Source of the DNA: Microbacterium sp. W4I4
GTDB lineage: Bacteria > Actinomycetota > Actinomycetes > Actinomycetales > Microbacteriaceae
Assembly: GCF_030816235.1 (NCBI RefSeq)
Contig: NZ_JAUSXT010000001.1
Location: forward strand, 868,001 to 932,000
DNA: 64,000 nucleotides
Direction of reading: 5' to 3'
The translations under genes and the position numbers were made by a program. This document shows, piece by piece, positions 29,067 through 38,130 of this stretch. Under the pieces are notes generated by a model, which ran no database searches, was not told the origin of the DNA, and saw only the letters and a program-made list of their open reading frames with translations. Positions within the stretch are counted from its first letter, which is position 1; each line of letters opens with the position of its first letter.

Positions 29067-30140
29067 TCAGCTGCCGAGGGCAGCGAGTCTGGCCTCTTCG
29101 TCGGCCGTGATCGCCGACTCGATGATGGGGTCGAGTGCGCCGTCCATCACCTGATCGAGGTTGTACGCCTTGTACCCGGTGCGGTGATCGGCGATGCGGT
29201 TCTCGGGGAAGTTGTAGGTGCGGATGCGCTCGGAGCGGTCCATCCCACGGATCTGCGAGCGACGGGCATCGGATGCCGCGGCATCCAGCTCCTCCTGCTG
29301 CCTGGCCAGCAGACGGGCACGCAGCACGCGCATTCCGGCCTCGCGGTTCTGAAGCTGCGACTTCTCGTTCTGCATCGACACGACGATGCCGGTGGGCACG
29401 TGCGTGATGCGCACGGCCGAGTCAGTCGTGTTGACGGACTGCCCGCCTGGTCCGGACGAGCGGTACACGTCGATCTTCAGATCGTTCGGATCGATCTGGA
29501 GCTCCTCGGGCTCGTCCACCTCGGGGAACACCAGCACGCCGGTGGTCGAGGTGTGGATGCGTCCCTGCGACTCCGTGGCGGGCACGCGCTGCACTCGGTG
29601 CACGCCGCCCTCGTACTTCAGATGCGCCCAGACGCCCTGCGAGGGGTCGGTCGACGATCCCTTGATCGCGACCTGGACATCCTTGTAGCCGCCGAGGTCG
29701 GACTCGTTGCGCTCGAGGAGCTCGGTCTTCCAGCCGCGATGCGCGGCGTACTGCACGTACATGCGCAGCAGATCGGCGGCGAACAGCGCCGACTCTGCGC
29801 CGCCCTCCCCCGCCTTGATCTCCATGATCACGTCGCGGGCGTCATCGGGGTCGCGCGGGATCAGCAGTCGGCGCAGCTTCTCCTGGGCGACGTGCAGGCC
29901 CTCCTCGAGGGCGGGGATCTCCTCGGCGAACGCGTCGTCCTCGCGGGCGAGCTCCCGTGCGGCATCCAGATCTTCGGAGGCCGCGACCCACGCCTCATAC
30001 GCCGCCACGATGCGCGAGAGCTCGGCGTAGCGCCGGTTCACGCGCTTCGCGCGCGCCGCATCGGCGTGCACCGCCGGGTCGGAGAGCTCCTCCTGCACCC
30101 GGCGATGCTCGTCGATCAGCGTCTGAACGGACTCGAACAC
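29067..30140 (-). CDS. prfA: Peptide chain release factor 1
   Basis: A 357-residue factor that ends translation at UAA and UAG. The PxT-type stop-reading motif (PATESQGR) and the GGQ catalytic motif ([19 protein letters not shown]) are intact. It is type 1 rather than RF2 because of PAT in place of SPF. The GTG start at 30140 has GGGAG upstream. It lies 25 bp from the rho stop and is probably read from the same transcript. Its modifying enzyme gene prmC is 2.8 kb downstream beyond the cys/DUF559 segment. Confidence 0.97.
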   Translation of the reverse strand: MFESVQTLIDEHRRVQEELSDPAVHADAARAKRVNRRYAELSRIVAAYEAWVAASEDLDAARELAREDDAFAEEIPALEEGLHVAQEKLRRLLIPRDPDDARDVIMEIKAGEGGAESALFAADLLRMYVQYAAHRGWKTELLERNESDLGGYKDVQVAIKGSSTDPSQGVWAHLKYEGGVHRVQRVPATESQGRIHTSTTGVLVFPEVDEPEELQIDPNDLKIDVYRSSGPGGQSVNTTDSAVRITHVPTGIVVSMQNEKSQLQNREAGMRVLRARLLARQQEELDAAASDARRSQIRGMDRSERIRTYNFPENRIADHRTGYKAYNLDQVMDGALDPIIESAITADEEARLAALGS

Positions 30141-30165
30141 GCCGCTGCTCCCGTCTCGCGGAGAC

Positions 30166-32259
30166 TCAGCGGATGTTGTTCTCGTGACCGTGGCTGGAGC
30201 CGGTGGACGGCGGCGTCGGGATCGACTTCTGCATCTGGAACAGGAACTCGACGTTCGAGTTCGTCTCCTTCAGCTTGCCGAGCACGACTTCCAGCGCCTG
30301 CTGCGGGTCGAGACCTGCGAGCGCGCGACGCAGCTTCCACGTGATCTTGACCTCGTCGGCCGAGAGCAGCATCTCCTCACGACGGGTGCTGGACGCGTTG
30401 ATGTCGACGGCCGGGAAGATGCGCTTGTCCGCCAGCTGGCGCGACAGGCGAAGCTCGCTGTTTCCGGTGCCCTTGAACTCCTCGAAGATGACCTCGTCCA
30501 TCTTGGAGCCGGTCTCGACGAGCGCGGTGGCGAGGATCGTGAGCGATCCGCCGTTCTCGATGTTGCGCGCGGCGCCGAAGAAGCGCTTCGGCGGGTACAG
30601 TGCCGCAGCGTCGACGCCACCGGTGAGCACACGGCCCGAGGTGGGGGTCGCGATGTTGTACGCGCGGCCGAGGCGGGTGATCGAGTCCAGCAGCACGACG
30701 ACGTCGCGGCCGAGCTCCACCAGACGCTTGGCGCGCTCGATGGCGAGCTCGGCGACGGTCGTGTGGTCCTCGGCGGGGCGGTCGAAGGTCGAGGCGATGA
30801 CCTCGCCCTTCACCGTGCGCTCCATGTCGGTGACCTCTTCAGGACGCTCGTCGACGAGGACGACCATGAGGTGGACCTCGGGGTTGTTCTGTGCGATGGC
30901 GTTCGCGATCTGCTGCAGCACGATGGTCTTGCCGGCCTTGGGAGGCGCGACGATGAGGCCGCGCTGGCCCTTGCCGATCGGGGCGACCAGGTCGATGATG
31001 CGCTGCGTGAGCTTCTCGGGAACCGTCTCCAGGCGCAGGCGCTCCTGCGGGTACAGCGGGGTGAGCTTGCCGAATTCCAGGCGCGTGCCGGCGTCCTCGG
31101 GCGACAGACCGTTGATCGAGTCGACCTTGACGAGCGCGTTGTACTTCTGGCGGCCCTGCTGCTCGCCCTCGTACGGCTGCTTGATGGCGCCGACGATCGC
31201 GTCGCCCTTGCGCAGGTTGTACTTCTTCACCTGGCCGAGCGAGACGTACACGTCGCTCGGGCCGGCGAGGTAGCCGGTGGTGCGCACGAATGCGTAGTTG
31301 TCGAGCACGTCGAGAATGCCCGCGATCGGGATCAGGACGTCGTCCTCGCCGATCTCGGTCTCGAACTCGTCAGCGTTCTGGTTGCCGCCGCCGCGACGCT
31401 TGTTGCGCTGGCGGGTGCGTCCTGAACCGGACTCGTCATCAGCGTGAGCATTGTCCGACGAGCCGCCCTGGCCGGCGTTCCGGTCGTTGCCGCCGCTGTT
31501 CTGACGGTCGTTGCCGCCGCCCTGACGGTCGTTGCCGCGGCCACGGCTGCGGTTGCGATTGCGCCCGCGGCCACGTCCGGATCCTTCTCCGTCGCCGGAG
31601 GAGTCGTCGTCGGAGGAGCCGTTCTGCTCGCCGTTCGACGTGGACTTCTCGGAACCGCGGTCGGAACCGCGGTCGGCGTCGGAGTCGTCCTTGGACGACG
31701 CGGTCTCGGCGGATGCCTCGGCGGCGTCGCCCTCGGCCTCGGCGTTCTTGGCACCGCGACGGTTGCGCGTCGGGCGCTTCGCAGGCTCGGCGGCCTCGGC
31801 CGGCGCGGACGCCTCAGCCGGTGCCTCAGTGGCATTGTCCGCCGATGCGGTCTCATCGGCCGTCTTCGTGGCGCGCGAGGCGCGCTTGCGTACGGGCTTT
31901 GCCGGCGCCTCAGCGGCATCCGCCGTGGGCGCGCCGTCCGCCGCAGCGGCGTTGTCGGACGCCGGAGCCTTGTCGGCCGCCGGGATGTCCAGCGTCTCGG
32001 CGTCGGCCTTCTTGGCACGGCTCCGGCGCGGGGCCTTCGGCTTCTCGGCCGCGGCATCCGGTGCGGTCACGGCCTCGGGAGCAGCAGCAGGGGCGGATGC
32101 CGTCTGCTGAGCGTCCGCGGTCGGAGCTTCGGCAGCGGCAGCTGCCGCGGAGGCGGTCGTCGCGCGCCGCGGCGCGCGCTTGCGGGCCGGAGCCTTGGTC
32201 TCGGTTGCGACCGTGTCACCGGTCGGCTGGTCGTTCTGGGTCTCGGAGAAATTCTCCAC
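30166..32259 (-). CDS. rho: Transcription termination factor Rho with long disordered N-terminal region
   Basis: A 697-residue hexameric RNA helicase. Residues 1 to about 300 are low complexity: Ala/Pro/Glu/Lys-rich first ([10 protein letters not shown]), then a Ser/Asp/Gly/Arg/Asn-rich part ([17 protein letters not shown]). The RNA-binding domain ([27 protein letters not shown]) and the ATPase core ([19 protein letters not shown], Walker [37 protein letters not shown]) are complete. Actinobacterial Rho proteins commonly carry such inserts, which can add RNA contacts. The GTG start at 32259 has GAGGGAG upstream. A 164-bp leader precedes it; rho is autoregulated in other bacteria. Confidence 0.97.
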   Translation of the reverse strand: MENFSETQNDQPTGDTVATETKAPARKRAPRRATTASAAAAAAEAPTADAQQTASAPAAAPEAVTAPDAAAEKPKAPRRSRAKKADAETLDIPAADKAPASDNAAAADGAPTADAAEAPAKPVRKRASRATKTADETASADNATEAPAEASAPAEAAEPAKRPTRNRRGAKNAEAEGDAAEASAETASSKDDSDADRGSDRGSEKSTSNGEQNGSSDDDSSGDGEGSGRGRGRNRNRSRGRGNDRQGGGNDRQNSGGNDRNAGQGGSSDNAHADDESGSGRTRQRNKRRGGGNQNADEFETEIGEDDVLIPIAGILDVLDNYAFVRTTGYLAGPSDVYVSLGQVKKYNLRKGDAIVGAIKQPYEGEQQGRQKYNALVKVDSINGLSPEDAGTRLEFGKLTPLYPQERLRLETVPEKLTQRIIDLVAPIGKGQRGLIVAPPKAGKTIVLQQIANAIAQNNPEVHLMVVLVDERPEEVTDMERTVKGEVIASTFDRPAEDHTTVAELAIERAKRLVELGRDVVVLLDSITRLGRAYNIATPTSGRVLTGGVDAAALYPPKRFFGAARNIENGGSLTILATALVETGSKMDEVIFEEFKGTGNSELRLSRQLADKRIFPAVDINASSTRREEMLLSADEVKITWKLRRALAGLDPQQALEVVLGKLKETNSNVEFLFQMQKSIPTPPSTGSSHGHENNIR

Positions 32260-32423
32260 GAGTACTCCCTCATATGTCGTGGGAAATGAGCAATCCAGAG
32301 AATGCGCAGCAGATGCTGCACGTCACACGCGCCGACGCAGAGCGTCTGCCTGCAAGAACCTGGATGGCTCTTGGGGATCGCGTGCGGATTTCGCAGAAGT
32401 GCGACGGGGCCAGATTCACGAAC
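32260..32423 (-). other. rho leader region
   Basis: 164 bp between the thrB stop and the rho start with no gene. On the minus strand it is rich in C (relative to G) in its first half and holds short repeats such as GCAGATGCTGC. I see no clear terminator hairpin. It is a candidate site for Rho-dependent autoregulation of rho, known in E. coli and Bacillus; here this is inference. Confidence 0.35.
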
Positions 32424-33419
32424 TTACGTGGAGCCCTCCGCTCGATCCCTAACTGTACCACCACGCACGTCCACGGCCAGCATGTGGGCGTCCCAGGGAG
32501 TGTCTGTGACGACATCCGCGACATCGACCGCGCGCTGACGCTCGCCCGGCCCGTCGGCGAGCACGAGGACGCTGGGTCCGGCGCCCGAGACGACCGCCGC
32601 GTGACCCTGCGCGCGCAGCGCCTGCACGAGACGCAGGGTCTCGGGCATCGCGGCACCGCGGTAGTCCTGATGCAGGCGGTCGGCCGTGGCGTCCAGGAGC
32701 AGTTCCGGACTCTGGGTGAGTGCAGCCACCAGCAGCGCCGAGCGTGAGACGTTGAACACGGCGTCCTCGCGAGGAACATGCGGCGGCTGCAGCGACCTGG
32801 CCAGCGAGGTCGACATGGTGAACCCGGGGACGAAGACGACCGGTGCCACGCCGCGGTGCACCAGCAGCTTCTTGTGCTGCGGACCGTGCTCACCCGTCCA
32901 GGCGATCGTGAGCCCGCCGAACAGGGCAGGGGCGACGTTGTCGGGGTGCCCCTCCAGCTCGGTGGCCAGTCGCAGCAGGGTCCGCTCGTCGAACTCGACG
33001 TCGCCCGCCAGCAGGCCCTTCGCGATGAGGATGCCTGCGGTCACGGCCGCGCCCGACGAGCCGAGCCCGCGCCCGTGCGGAACGCCGTTCTCGGCGCTGA
33101 TGCGCAGGCCGGGCATCTCGCGACCGGCGTCGGCGTACACGTGGGCGATCGAGCGGACGACGAGGTTGCTCGCGTCACGCGGGATCTCCTCCGCGCCGGA
33201 ACCGGTGACCTCGATCTCGAGTCGGTCGTCGGTGAACGCCGAGACCGTGAGCGTGTCGTAGACGCTCAGCGCGAGACCGAGCGTGTCGAAGCCGGGTCCG
33301 AGGTTCGCGCTGGTCGCCGGCACCGTGACCGTCACCGTGCGCTCGGCGCCTTTCGGAGCGGATGCTGCGGCGACGACGGGCTCCATGTCCGCCGGGACGA
33401 CGGTGACGCCCACGCTCAC
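32424..33419 (-). CDS. thrB: Homoserine kinase
   Basis: A 331-residue GHMP kinase that phosphorylates homoserine on the way to threonine. The ATP loop PHGRGLGSSGAAVTAG and the N-terminal VTVPATSANLGPGFDTLGLALS are typical. The GTG start at 33419 overlaps the hom stop (GTGA), so translation is coupled; a Met 11 codons in is an alternative. Threonine synthase (thrC) is not in the window, although in many relatives it lies next to hom. Confidence 0.95.
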   Translation of the reverse strand: MSVGVTVVPADMEPVVAAASAPKGAERTVTVTVPATSANLGPGFDTLGLALSVYDTLTVSAFTDDRLEIEVTGSGAEEIPRDASNLVVRSIAHVYADAGREMPGLRISAENGVPHGRGLGSSGAAVTAGILIAKGLLAGDVEFDERTLLRLATELEGHPDNVAPALFGGLTIAWTGEHGPQHKKLLVHRGVAPVVFVPGFTMSTSLARSLQPPHVPREDAVFNVSRSALLVAALTQSPELLLDATADRLHQDYRGAAMPETLRLVQALRAQGHAAVVSGAGPSVLVLADGPGERQRAVDVADVVTDTPWDAHMLAVDVRGGTVRDRAEGST

Positions 33420-34732
33420 TCCCCTTCGACGCGCAGCACGGAGACCACGTGCTCGACGACATCGCTGGCGGTGAGCCGCTCGACGGCGGCGCTCAGGGCG
33501 CTGTCCGAGGCGCGGTGCGTCCCGATGATGAGGCGTGCGGTCTCACCCGCGCTCTCGTCCGCCGTCGGGATGACGGTCTGCACCAGCGTCGCCACCGAGA
33601 CGCCGCCCTCACTGAGCAGCCCCGCGATGGTGGCGAGCACGCCGGGCTCGTCGGAGACCTCGAGGGTGATCTGGTAGCGGGTGGTCACGTGGCCGATCGA
33701 CACGATCGGAAGGTTCGCCCGGGTGGACTCCCCCACTCCCGTGCCGCCGGCGATGTGACGGCGTGCGGCGGAGACCACATCGCCGAGGACGGCGGACGCG
33801 GTCTGCACGCCACCGGCTCCGGCGCCGTAGAACATCAGGGAGCCGGCCGCCTCAGCCTCGACGAAGACGGCGTTGTTCGCGCCGTGTACGGAGGCCAGCG
33901 GATGCGAACGCGGCACGAGAGCCGGGTACACGCGCACCGATATCGACTCGCCGGCCTCATCGTTCAGCCTCTCGCACACGGCGAGCAGCTTGATGACGAA
34001 CCCTGCCTCACGGGCCTCTTCGATCATGGTGGCCGTGATCGAGGTGATGCCCTCGCGGTGCACGGCATCCAGCGGCACCGCGGTGTGGAAGGCGAGGCTC
34101 GCCAGGATCGCGGCCTTCTGCGCGGCGTCGTAGCCTTCGACATCCGCCGTCGGGTCCGCCTCGGCGTAGCCGAGACGCTGGGCATCCGCGAGCACGTCTG
34201 CGAAGTCGGCGCCCTCGGTGTCCATCCGATCGAGGATGTAGTTCGTCGTGCCGTTCACGATGCCCATGATCCGCACCACGCGGTCGCCGGCGAGCGAGTC
34301 GCGCAGTGGCCGGATGATCGGGATCGCCCCGGCGGCGGCGGCCTCGTAGTACACCGATGCACCCACGCGGTCGGCGGCCTCGAACACCTCGGGTCCGTGG
34401 GTGGCGAGCAGAGCCTTGTTGGCGGTCACCACATCCGCTCCGGAGCCGAGGCCCAGCAGGATGTGCGAGCGAGCGGGTTCGATGCCGCCCATCAGCTCGA
34501 TGACGATGTCGGATCCGGTGATCAGGGTCTCGACATCGGTGGTGAACAGCTCTCGGGGAAGATCGGCGTCACGCGGCGCATCGACATCGCGCACGGCGAT
34601 GCCGGCGAGGTCCAGTCGGGCACCGGCGCGGTCGGCCAGCTCATCTGCATGTCGCAGCAGCAGGTCCGCCACCTGCGATCCCACGGCTCCGGCGCCCAGC
34701 AGCGCCACGCGAAGTCGTCGGTACTCAGTCAT
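33416..34732 (-). CDS. hom: Homoserine dehydrogenase
   Basis: A 438-residue enzyme reducing aspartate semialdehyde to homoserine. The N-terminal Rossmann motif is VALLGAGAVGSQVADLL. The catalytic region includes AAAAGAIPIIRPL and GIVNGTTNYILDRM. A C-terminal ACT domain (about 345-438, YQITLEVSDEPGVLATIAGLL) fits threonine feedback. The ATG at 34732 is chosen over the GTG at 34738 because GAGGAG lies 5 bases before the ATG but touches the GTG. It heads the hom-thrB pair, 71 bp after lysA. Confidence 0.96.
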   Translation of the reverse strand: MTEYRRLRVALLGAGAVGSQVADLLLRHADELADRAGARLDLAGIAVRDVDAPRDADLPRELFTTDVETLITGSDIVIELMGGIEPARSHILLGLGSGADVVTANKALLATHGPEVFEAADRVGASVYYEAAAAGAIPIIRPLRDSLAGDRVVRIMGIVNGTTNYILDRMDTEGADFADVLADAQRLGYAEADPTADVEGYDAAQKAAILASLAFHTAVPLDAVHREGITSITATMIEEAREAGFVIKLLAVCERLNDEAGESISVRVYPALVPRSHPLASVHGANNAVFVEAEAAGSLMFYGAGAGGVQTASAVLGDVVSAARRHIAGGTGVGESTRANLPIVSIGHVTTRYQITLEVSDEPGVLATIAGLLSEGGVSVATLVQTVIPTADESAGETARLIIGTHRASDSALSAAVERLTASDVVEHVVSVLRVEGE

Positions 34733-34803
34733 CTGCACTCCTCAGCACGTCGGTTCAGGTCAGTCACGGGCGGCGACGATCGCGCGCCCTGCTCCCGGCC
34801 GGG

Positions 34804-36195
34804 TCACCTCTCGATGCCGGCGTCACGCGCCAGCAGATCGGAGAGGCTCTCGCCGCGTACGATCACGCGGGACTCGCCGCCGTTCACGGCGACGATCGGC
34901 GGGCGGGGAACATGGTTGTAGTTGCTCGAGAGCGGCGCGCAGTAGGCGCCGGTTGCAGCGACCGCGAGCAGGTCGCCGGGTGCGACGTCGCCCGGGAGGT
35001 ATTCGTGATCGACGACGATGTCGCCGGATTCGCAGTGCCGGCCGACGACGCGCACGAGCACGGGGTCCGCATCGCCGAGGCGTGCGGCCAGCCGCGCCGA
35101 GAACTCCGCGCCGTACAGGGCGGGCCGGGCGTTGTCGCTCATCCCGCCGTCCACGCTCACGTAGCGGCGGCTGCCGTTCTCGAGCGCGACGTCCTTGATG
35201 GTGCCGACCTCGTACAGGGTGATGCCGGCGTTGCCGACGATCGCGCGGCCGGGCTCGAAGGACAGCGCGGGGATGCTGATGCCGCGAGCGGCACACCCCT
35301 CCGCGACGGCCGAGACGATGCCCTCGGCGAGGTTCTCGATCGGCTCGGGGGTGTCGACGCGGGTGTAGGCGATGCCGAATCCGCCTCCCAGGTTCAGCTC
35401 GGGGATGTCGCCGCCGGCGAGAAGCTCCTGGTGCAGGTCGAGCACGCGGGCCGCGGACTCGCGGAACCCGGCGACGCCGAAGATCTGCGAACCGATGTGG
35501 CAGTGCAGTCCGACGAAGTCCAGCCCCTCGATCTCACGGATCCGGGCGACGAGGCCCGGTGCGCTGTCCAGCGCGGTGCCGAACTTCTGGTCTTCGTGCG
35601 CGGTGGCGAGGAAGTCGTGGGTCTCGGCGTGCACGCCGCTGTTGACGCGCAGCATGACGCGCTGCGATGCGCCGGTGCGTGCCACGATCGCCGCGAGGCG
35701 TTCGATCTCGATCTCGCTGTCGATGACTATGGTGCCGACGCCGACCTCGACCGCCCGCTCGAGCTCCGCCACCGACTTGTTGTTCCCGTGGAAGCCCAGG
35801 CGTGCGGCATCCGCTCCCCCGGCGAGCGCGACCTCCAGCTCGCCTCCGGTGCAGACGTCGAGATTGAGTCCTTCCTCCATCACCCAGCGCACGATCGTCG
35901 TGTTCAGCAGGGCCTTGCCCGCGTAGTAGACGCGGGCTGTCGTGCCGTTCGCGGCGGCTGCGGTGTCGAAGGCGGCGCGGATGCCGGAGGCGCGACGGCG
36001 CACCTCGCCCTCGTCGATCACCTGCAGCGGCGTGCCGTAGGTGCGCACGAGCGCGTCAGCGGACACACCGCCGATGATCAGTTCTCCGTCCGGACCGCGC
36101 TCGGCGGAAGCAGGCCAGACCGCGGGGACCAGGTCGTCGGCGTCGTCGGGGACGGCGAGCCATCCCGGGGCGGGCGAGGAGACGGCTGACTGCAC
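34804..36195 (-). CDS. lysA: Diaminopimelate decarboxylase
   Basis: A 463-residue PLP enzyme that makes L-lysine from meso-diaminopimelate. The PLP lysine is Lys94 in VYYAGKALLNTTIV. Other active-site pieces are LHCHIGSQIFG, the glycine loop LNLGGGFGIAYT, and SVDGGMSDNARPALYGAEF. Lysine is used for protein and, in Microbacterium, often for the peptidoglycan stem. The start is GTG at 36195 with no evident ribosome-binding site. The order argS ... lysA-hom-thrB is the usual one for the group. Confidence 0.96.
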   Translation of the reverse strand: MQSAVSSPAPGWLAVPDDADDLVPAVWPASAERGPDGELIIGGVSADALVRTYGTPLQVIDEGEVRRRASGIRAAFDTAAAANGTTARVYYAGKALLNTTIVRWVMEEGLNLDVCTGGELEVALAGGADAARLGFHGNNKSVAELERAVEVGVGTIVIDSEIEIERLAAIVARTGASQRVMLRVNSGVHAETHDFLATAHEDQKFGTALDSAPGLVARIREIEGLDFVGLHCHIGSQIFGVAGFRESAARVLDLHQELLAGGDIPELNLGGGFGIAYTRVDTPEPIENLAEGIVSAVAEGCAARGISIPALSFEPGRAIVGNAGITLYEVGTIKDVALENGSRRYVSVDGGMSDNARPALYGAEFSARLAARLGDADPVLVRVVGRHCESGDIVVDHEYLPGDVAPGDLLAVAATGAYCAPLSSNYNHVPRPPIVAVNGGESRVIVRGESLSDLLARDAGIER

Positions 36196-36314
36196 GGAAC
36201 ACCAATCTTGGGATGGTCTCCCCGGGCAACGGGCGCTCGGCGAGGATGACCCGATTCTAGGACATCGCCGCGACGCGCCTGGTCATGTTCCGCGCGGTGA
36301 CTATGGTGATGCAG

Positions 36315-37355
36315 ATGAGCAGCCGAACCGCAGCCGGGCGTCCAGGGCTCTTCTCGCGCATCGCATCGGGGGTGATCGCCTGGCTGCTGCGGTGGCGGCT
36401 GGTGCGGGCGGTGCTGCGCTACGCGGGACGCCGAGGTCCGGTGCTGGCGGATGCCGTGACGTATCGCGCTCTCTTCAGTGTCTTCGCCGCCGTGCTGCTG
36501 GGCTTCTCGATTGCCGCACTGTGGCTGTCCGGAGACGATGCGGCCTGGGAGGCCGTCGTGGGCGCCGTGGATGCCGCCGTACCGGGATTGATCGCGACGG
36601 CGGACAGTGAGGGGATCGTCGATCCGGCGAGCATCTCCGCCCCCGCGGGGCTGTCGATCGCCGGTGTCGTCTCCCTGATCGGTCTGATCGGCTCGGGGCT
36701 CGGCGCCATCGGCTCTCTGCGCATCGCGATCCGCAGCATGGCAGGAACCGCGCAGGCCGACCTCGCCTGGTACCGGGTGATGCTGCGCAACGTGATCCTC
36801 GCGCTCATCATCGCCGGCACGTTCGTCGCGGCAGCCGCATTGACGGTCGCCGGAGGGTTCGTCGTCGACACGCTGGCCGCTGCCATCGGCCTGCCGAGCT
36901 CCTCGACCGCCGTGCGATGGACGGTGCGCGGGGTCTCCCTGGTGGTGGTGCTGGCGCTGAACGCCGTGCTCATCGCGGCGGCATTCCGGATGCTGTCCGG
37001 AGTGCGCGCGTCGGCGAGATCCCTGTGGTCCGGTGCGCTCATCGGCGGCACCGCCCTGCTGGTCCTGCAGGAGCTGTCCGGGCTGTTCGTGGGCGGGGCT
37101 CAGGCGAACCCGCTGCTGGCGACGTTCGCGTCCCTGCTGGCTCTGCTGCTGTGGCTGAACCTCTCCACCCAGGCGATCCTGATCGCCTGCTCCTTCATCG
37201 CGCTGTCGGTGAGCGAGCAGCACGACCGTGTCGCCGAACGGTTCGGCGCCCGGACTCTGACGGAGCAGAACCTGAGGCTGGCGGAGGAGGATGTGCGCAT
37301 CGCGACGGCCGCGCTGCGCAGGGTTCAGGACGCGGTCGCACGCGAGCGCGACTGA
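36315..37355 (+). CDS. YihY/UPF0761-type membrane protein
   Basis: A polytopic protein of about 346 residues with six predicted transmembrane helices in the YihY/virulence factor BrkB (formerly ribonuclease BN-like) arrangement. The signature is RRGPVLADAVTYRALFSVFAAVLLGFSIAAL near the N-terminus; the C-terminus is polar and helical (TEQNLRLAEEDVRIATAALRRVQDAVARERD). The function of the family is not settled. Four in-frame Met codons compete as start; 36315 is chosen because a TATGGT hexamer lies 7 bases before it, though 36285, 36303 and 36309 are possible. It converges on the LmeA-like gene 6 bp away. Confidence 0.8.
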   Translation: MSSRTAAGRPGLFSRIASGVIAWLLRWRLVRAVLRYAGRRGPVLADAVTYRALFSVFAAVLLGFSIAALWLSGDDAAWEAVVGAVDAAVPGLIATADSEGIVDPASISAPAGLSIAGVVSLIGLIGSGLGAIGSLRIAIRSMAGTAQADLAWYRVMLRNVILALIIAGTFVAAAALTVAGGFVVDTLAAAIGLPSSSTAVRWTVRGVSLVVVLALNAVLIAAAFRMLSGVRASARSLWSGALIGGTALLVLQELSGLFVGGAQANPLLATFASLLALLLWLNLSTQAILIACSFIALSVSEQHDRVAERFGARTLTEQNLRLAEEDVRIATAALRRVQDAVARERD

Positions 37356-37361
37356 GCGCGG

Positions 37362-38129
37362 TCAGCGCGGGCAGGTGCCGTTCTCGAGCAGCTCGGGATC
37401 GACGGCGATCCGGCCGTCCGCACTGATGTCGGCAACGGCCCTGGTGCCCTCGACGCGCAGCCCGGTGAGCGTGATGCCCGCGGGCAGCTGATCGGCGATG
37501 CACAGGCGCTGCGGCCCGGCGAGACGCTCGCCGATGTCGCCGAATCGCCCGGCGAGTGCCTGCAGGTCCACCTCATCGCCTCCGAGCGTCGCCGACACGG
37601 GAGTGAGCAGAAGGTCGCCGTCCTCGGCGCCGGGAGTGACCGTCAGCCCCACCGGGATCCCGCGTCCGAACAGGCTGATCTCGCCCCGCAGCGTGGCGTT
37701 CGGCGCGTCGAGGGCGATCGCGGCATCCGGCATCTGCGAATGCGCCAGCAGGGTCGCGAACTGCGTCTGATCGATCGAGACGGTGCCGGTCGCGGCCCCC
37801 AGCGCTCCGCCGCGCAGCGGCACCCCGGTCGCGGTGACATGTGCGGTGCCGGTGACACCGCCGATCGTCACCTCGTCCGACGACAGCTGCAGCTCGTCGA
37901 GCGTGCCGGTGAGCAGCTGCGGAAGCAGCACGCCTGACGCCTGCACCTCGAGCTGCTGATCGGAGGGAAGATCCAGCTGCTCGATCACGATCGAGCGCAC
38001 GATACCCGGCAGCACGGCGCGGGCGACCAGCTCGGCCGCCACAGCCAGAGCGACCAGCACCACCACCGCGATCAGCAGCACCCACGGCCAGCGCGCCCGT
38101 CTGGTCCTGGTCACCGCCGGCGCCGTCAT
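37362..38129 (-). CDS. LmeA-like phospholipid-binding protein (DUF2993)
   Basis: A 255-residue protein from the ATG at 38129. A basic N-terminus (TRTRRARWPW) and one hydrophobic helix (VLLIAVVVLVALAVAAELVARAVL) make a signal anchor, leaving the DUF2993 domain outside. The domain includes VEVQASG-like LEVQASGVLLPQLLTGTLDELQLSSDEVTIGGVTG. Mycobacterial LmeA binds phospholipids and affects lipomannan length; whether that holds here is unknown. The start lies 1 bp after the argS stop, so the two are probably coupled. Confidence 0.85.
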   Translation of the reverse strand: MTAPAVTRTRRARWPWVLLIAVVVLVALAVAAELVARAVLPGIVRSIVIEQLDLPSDQQLEVQASGVLLPQLLTGTLDELQLSSDEVTIGGVTGTAHVTATGVPLRGGALGAATGTVSIDQTQFATLLAHSQMPDAAIALDAPNATLRGEISLFGRGIPVGLTVTPGAEDGDLLLTPVSATLGGDEVDLQALAGRFGDIGERLAGPQRLCIADQLPAGITLTGLRVEGTRAVADISADGRIAVDPELLENGTCPR

Positions 38130-38130
38130 G

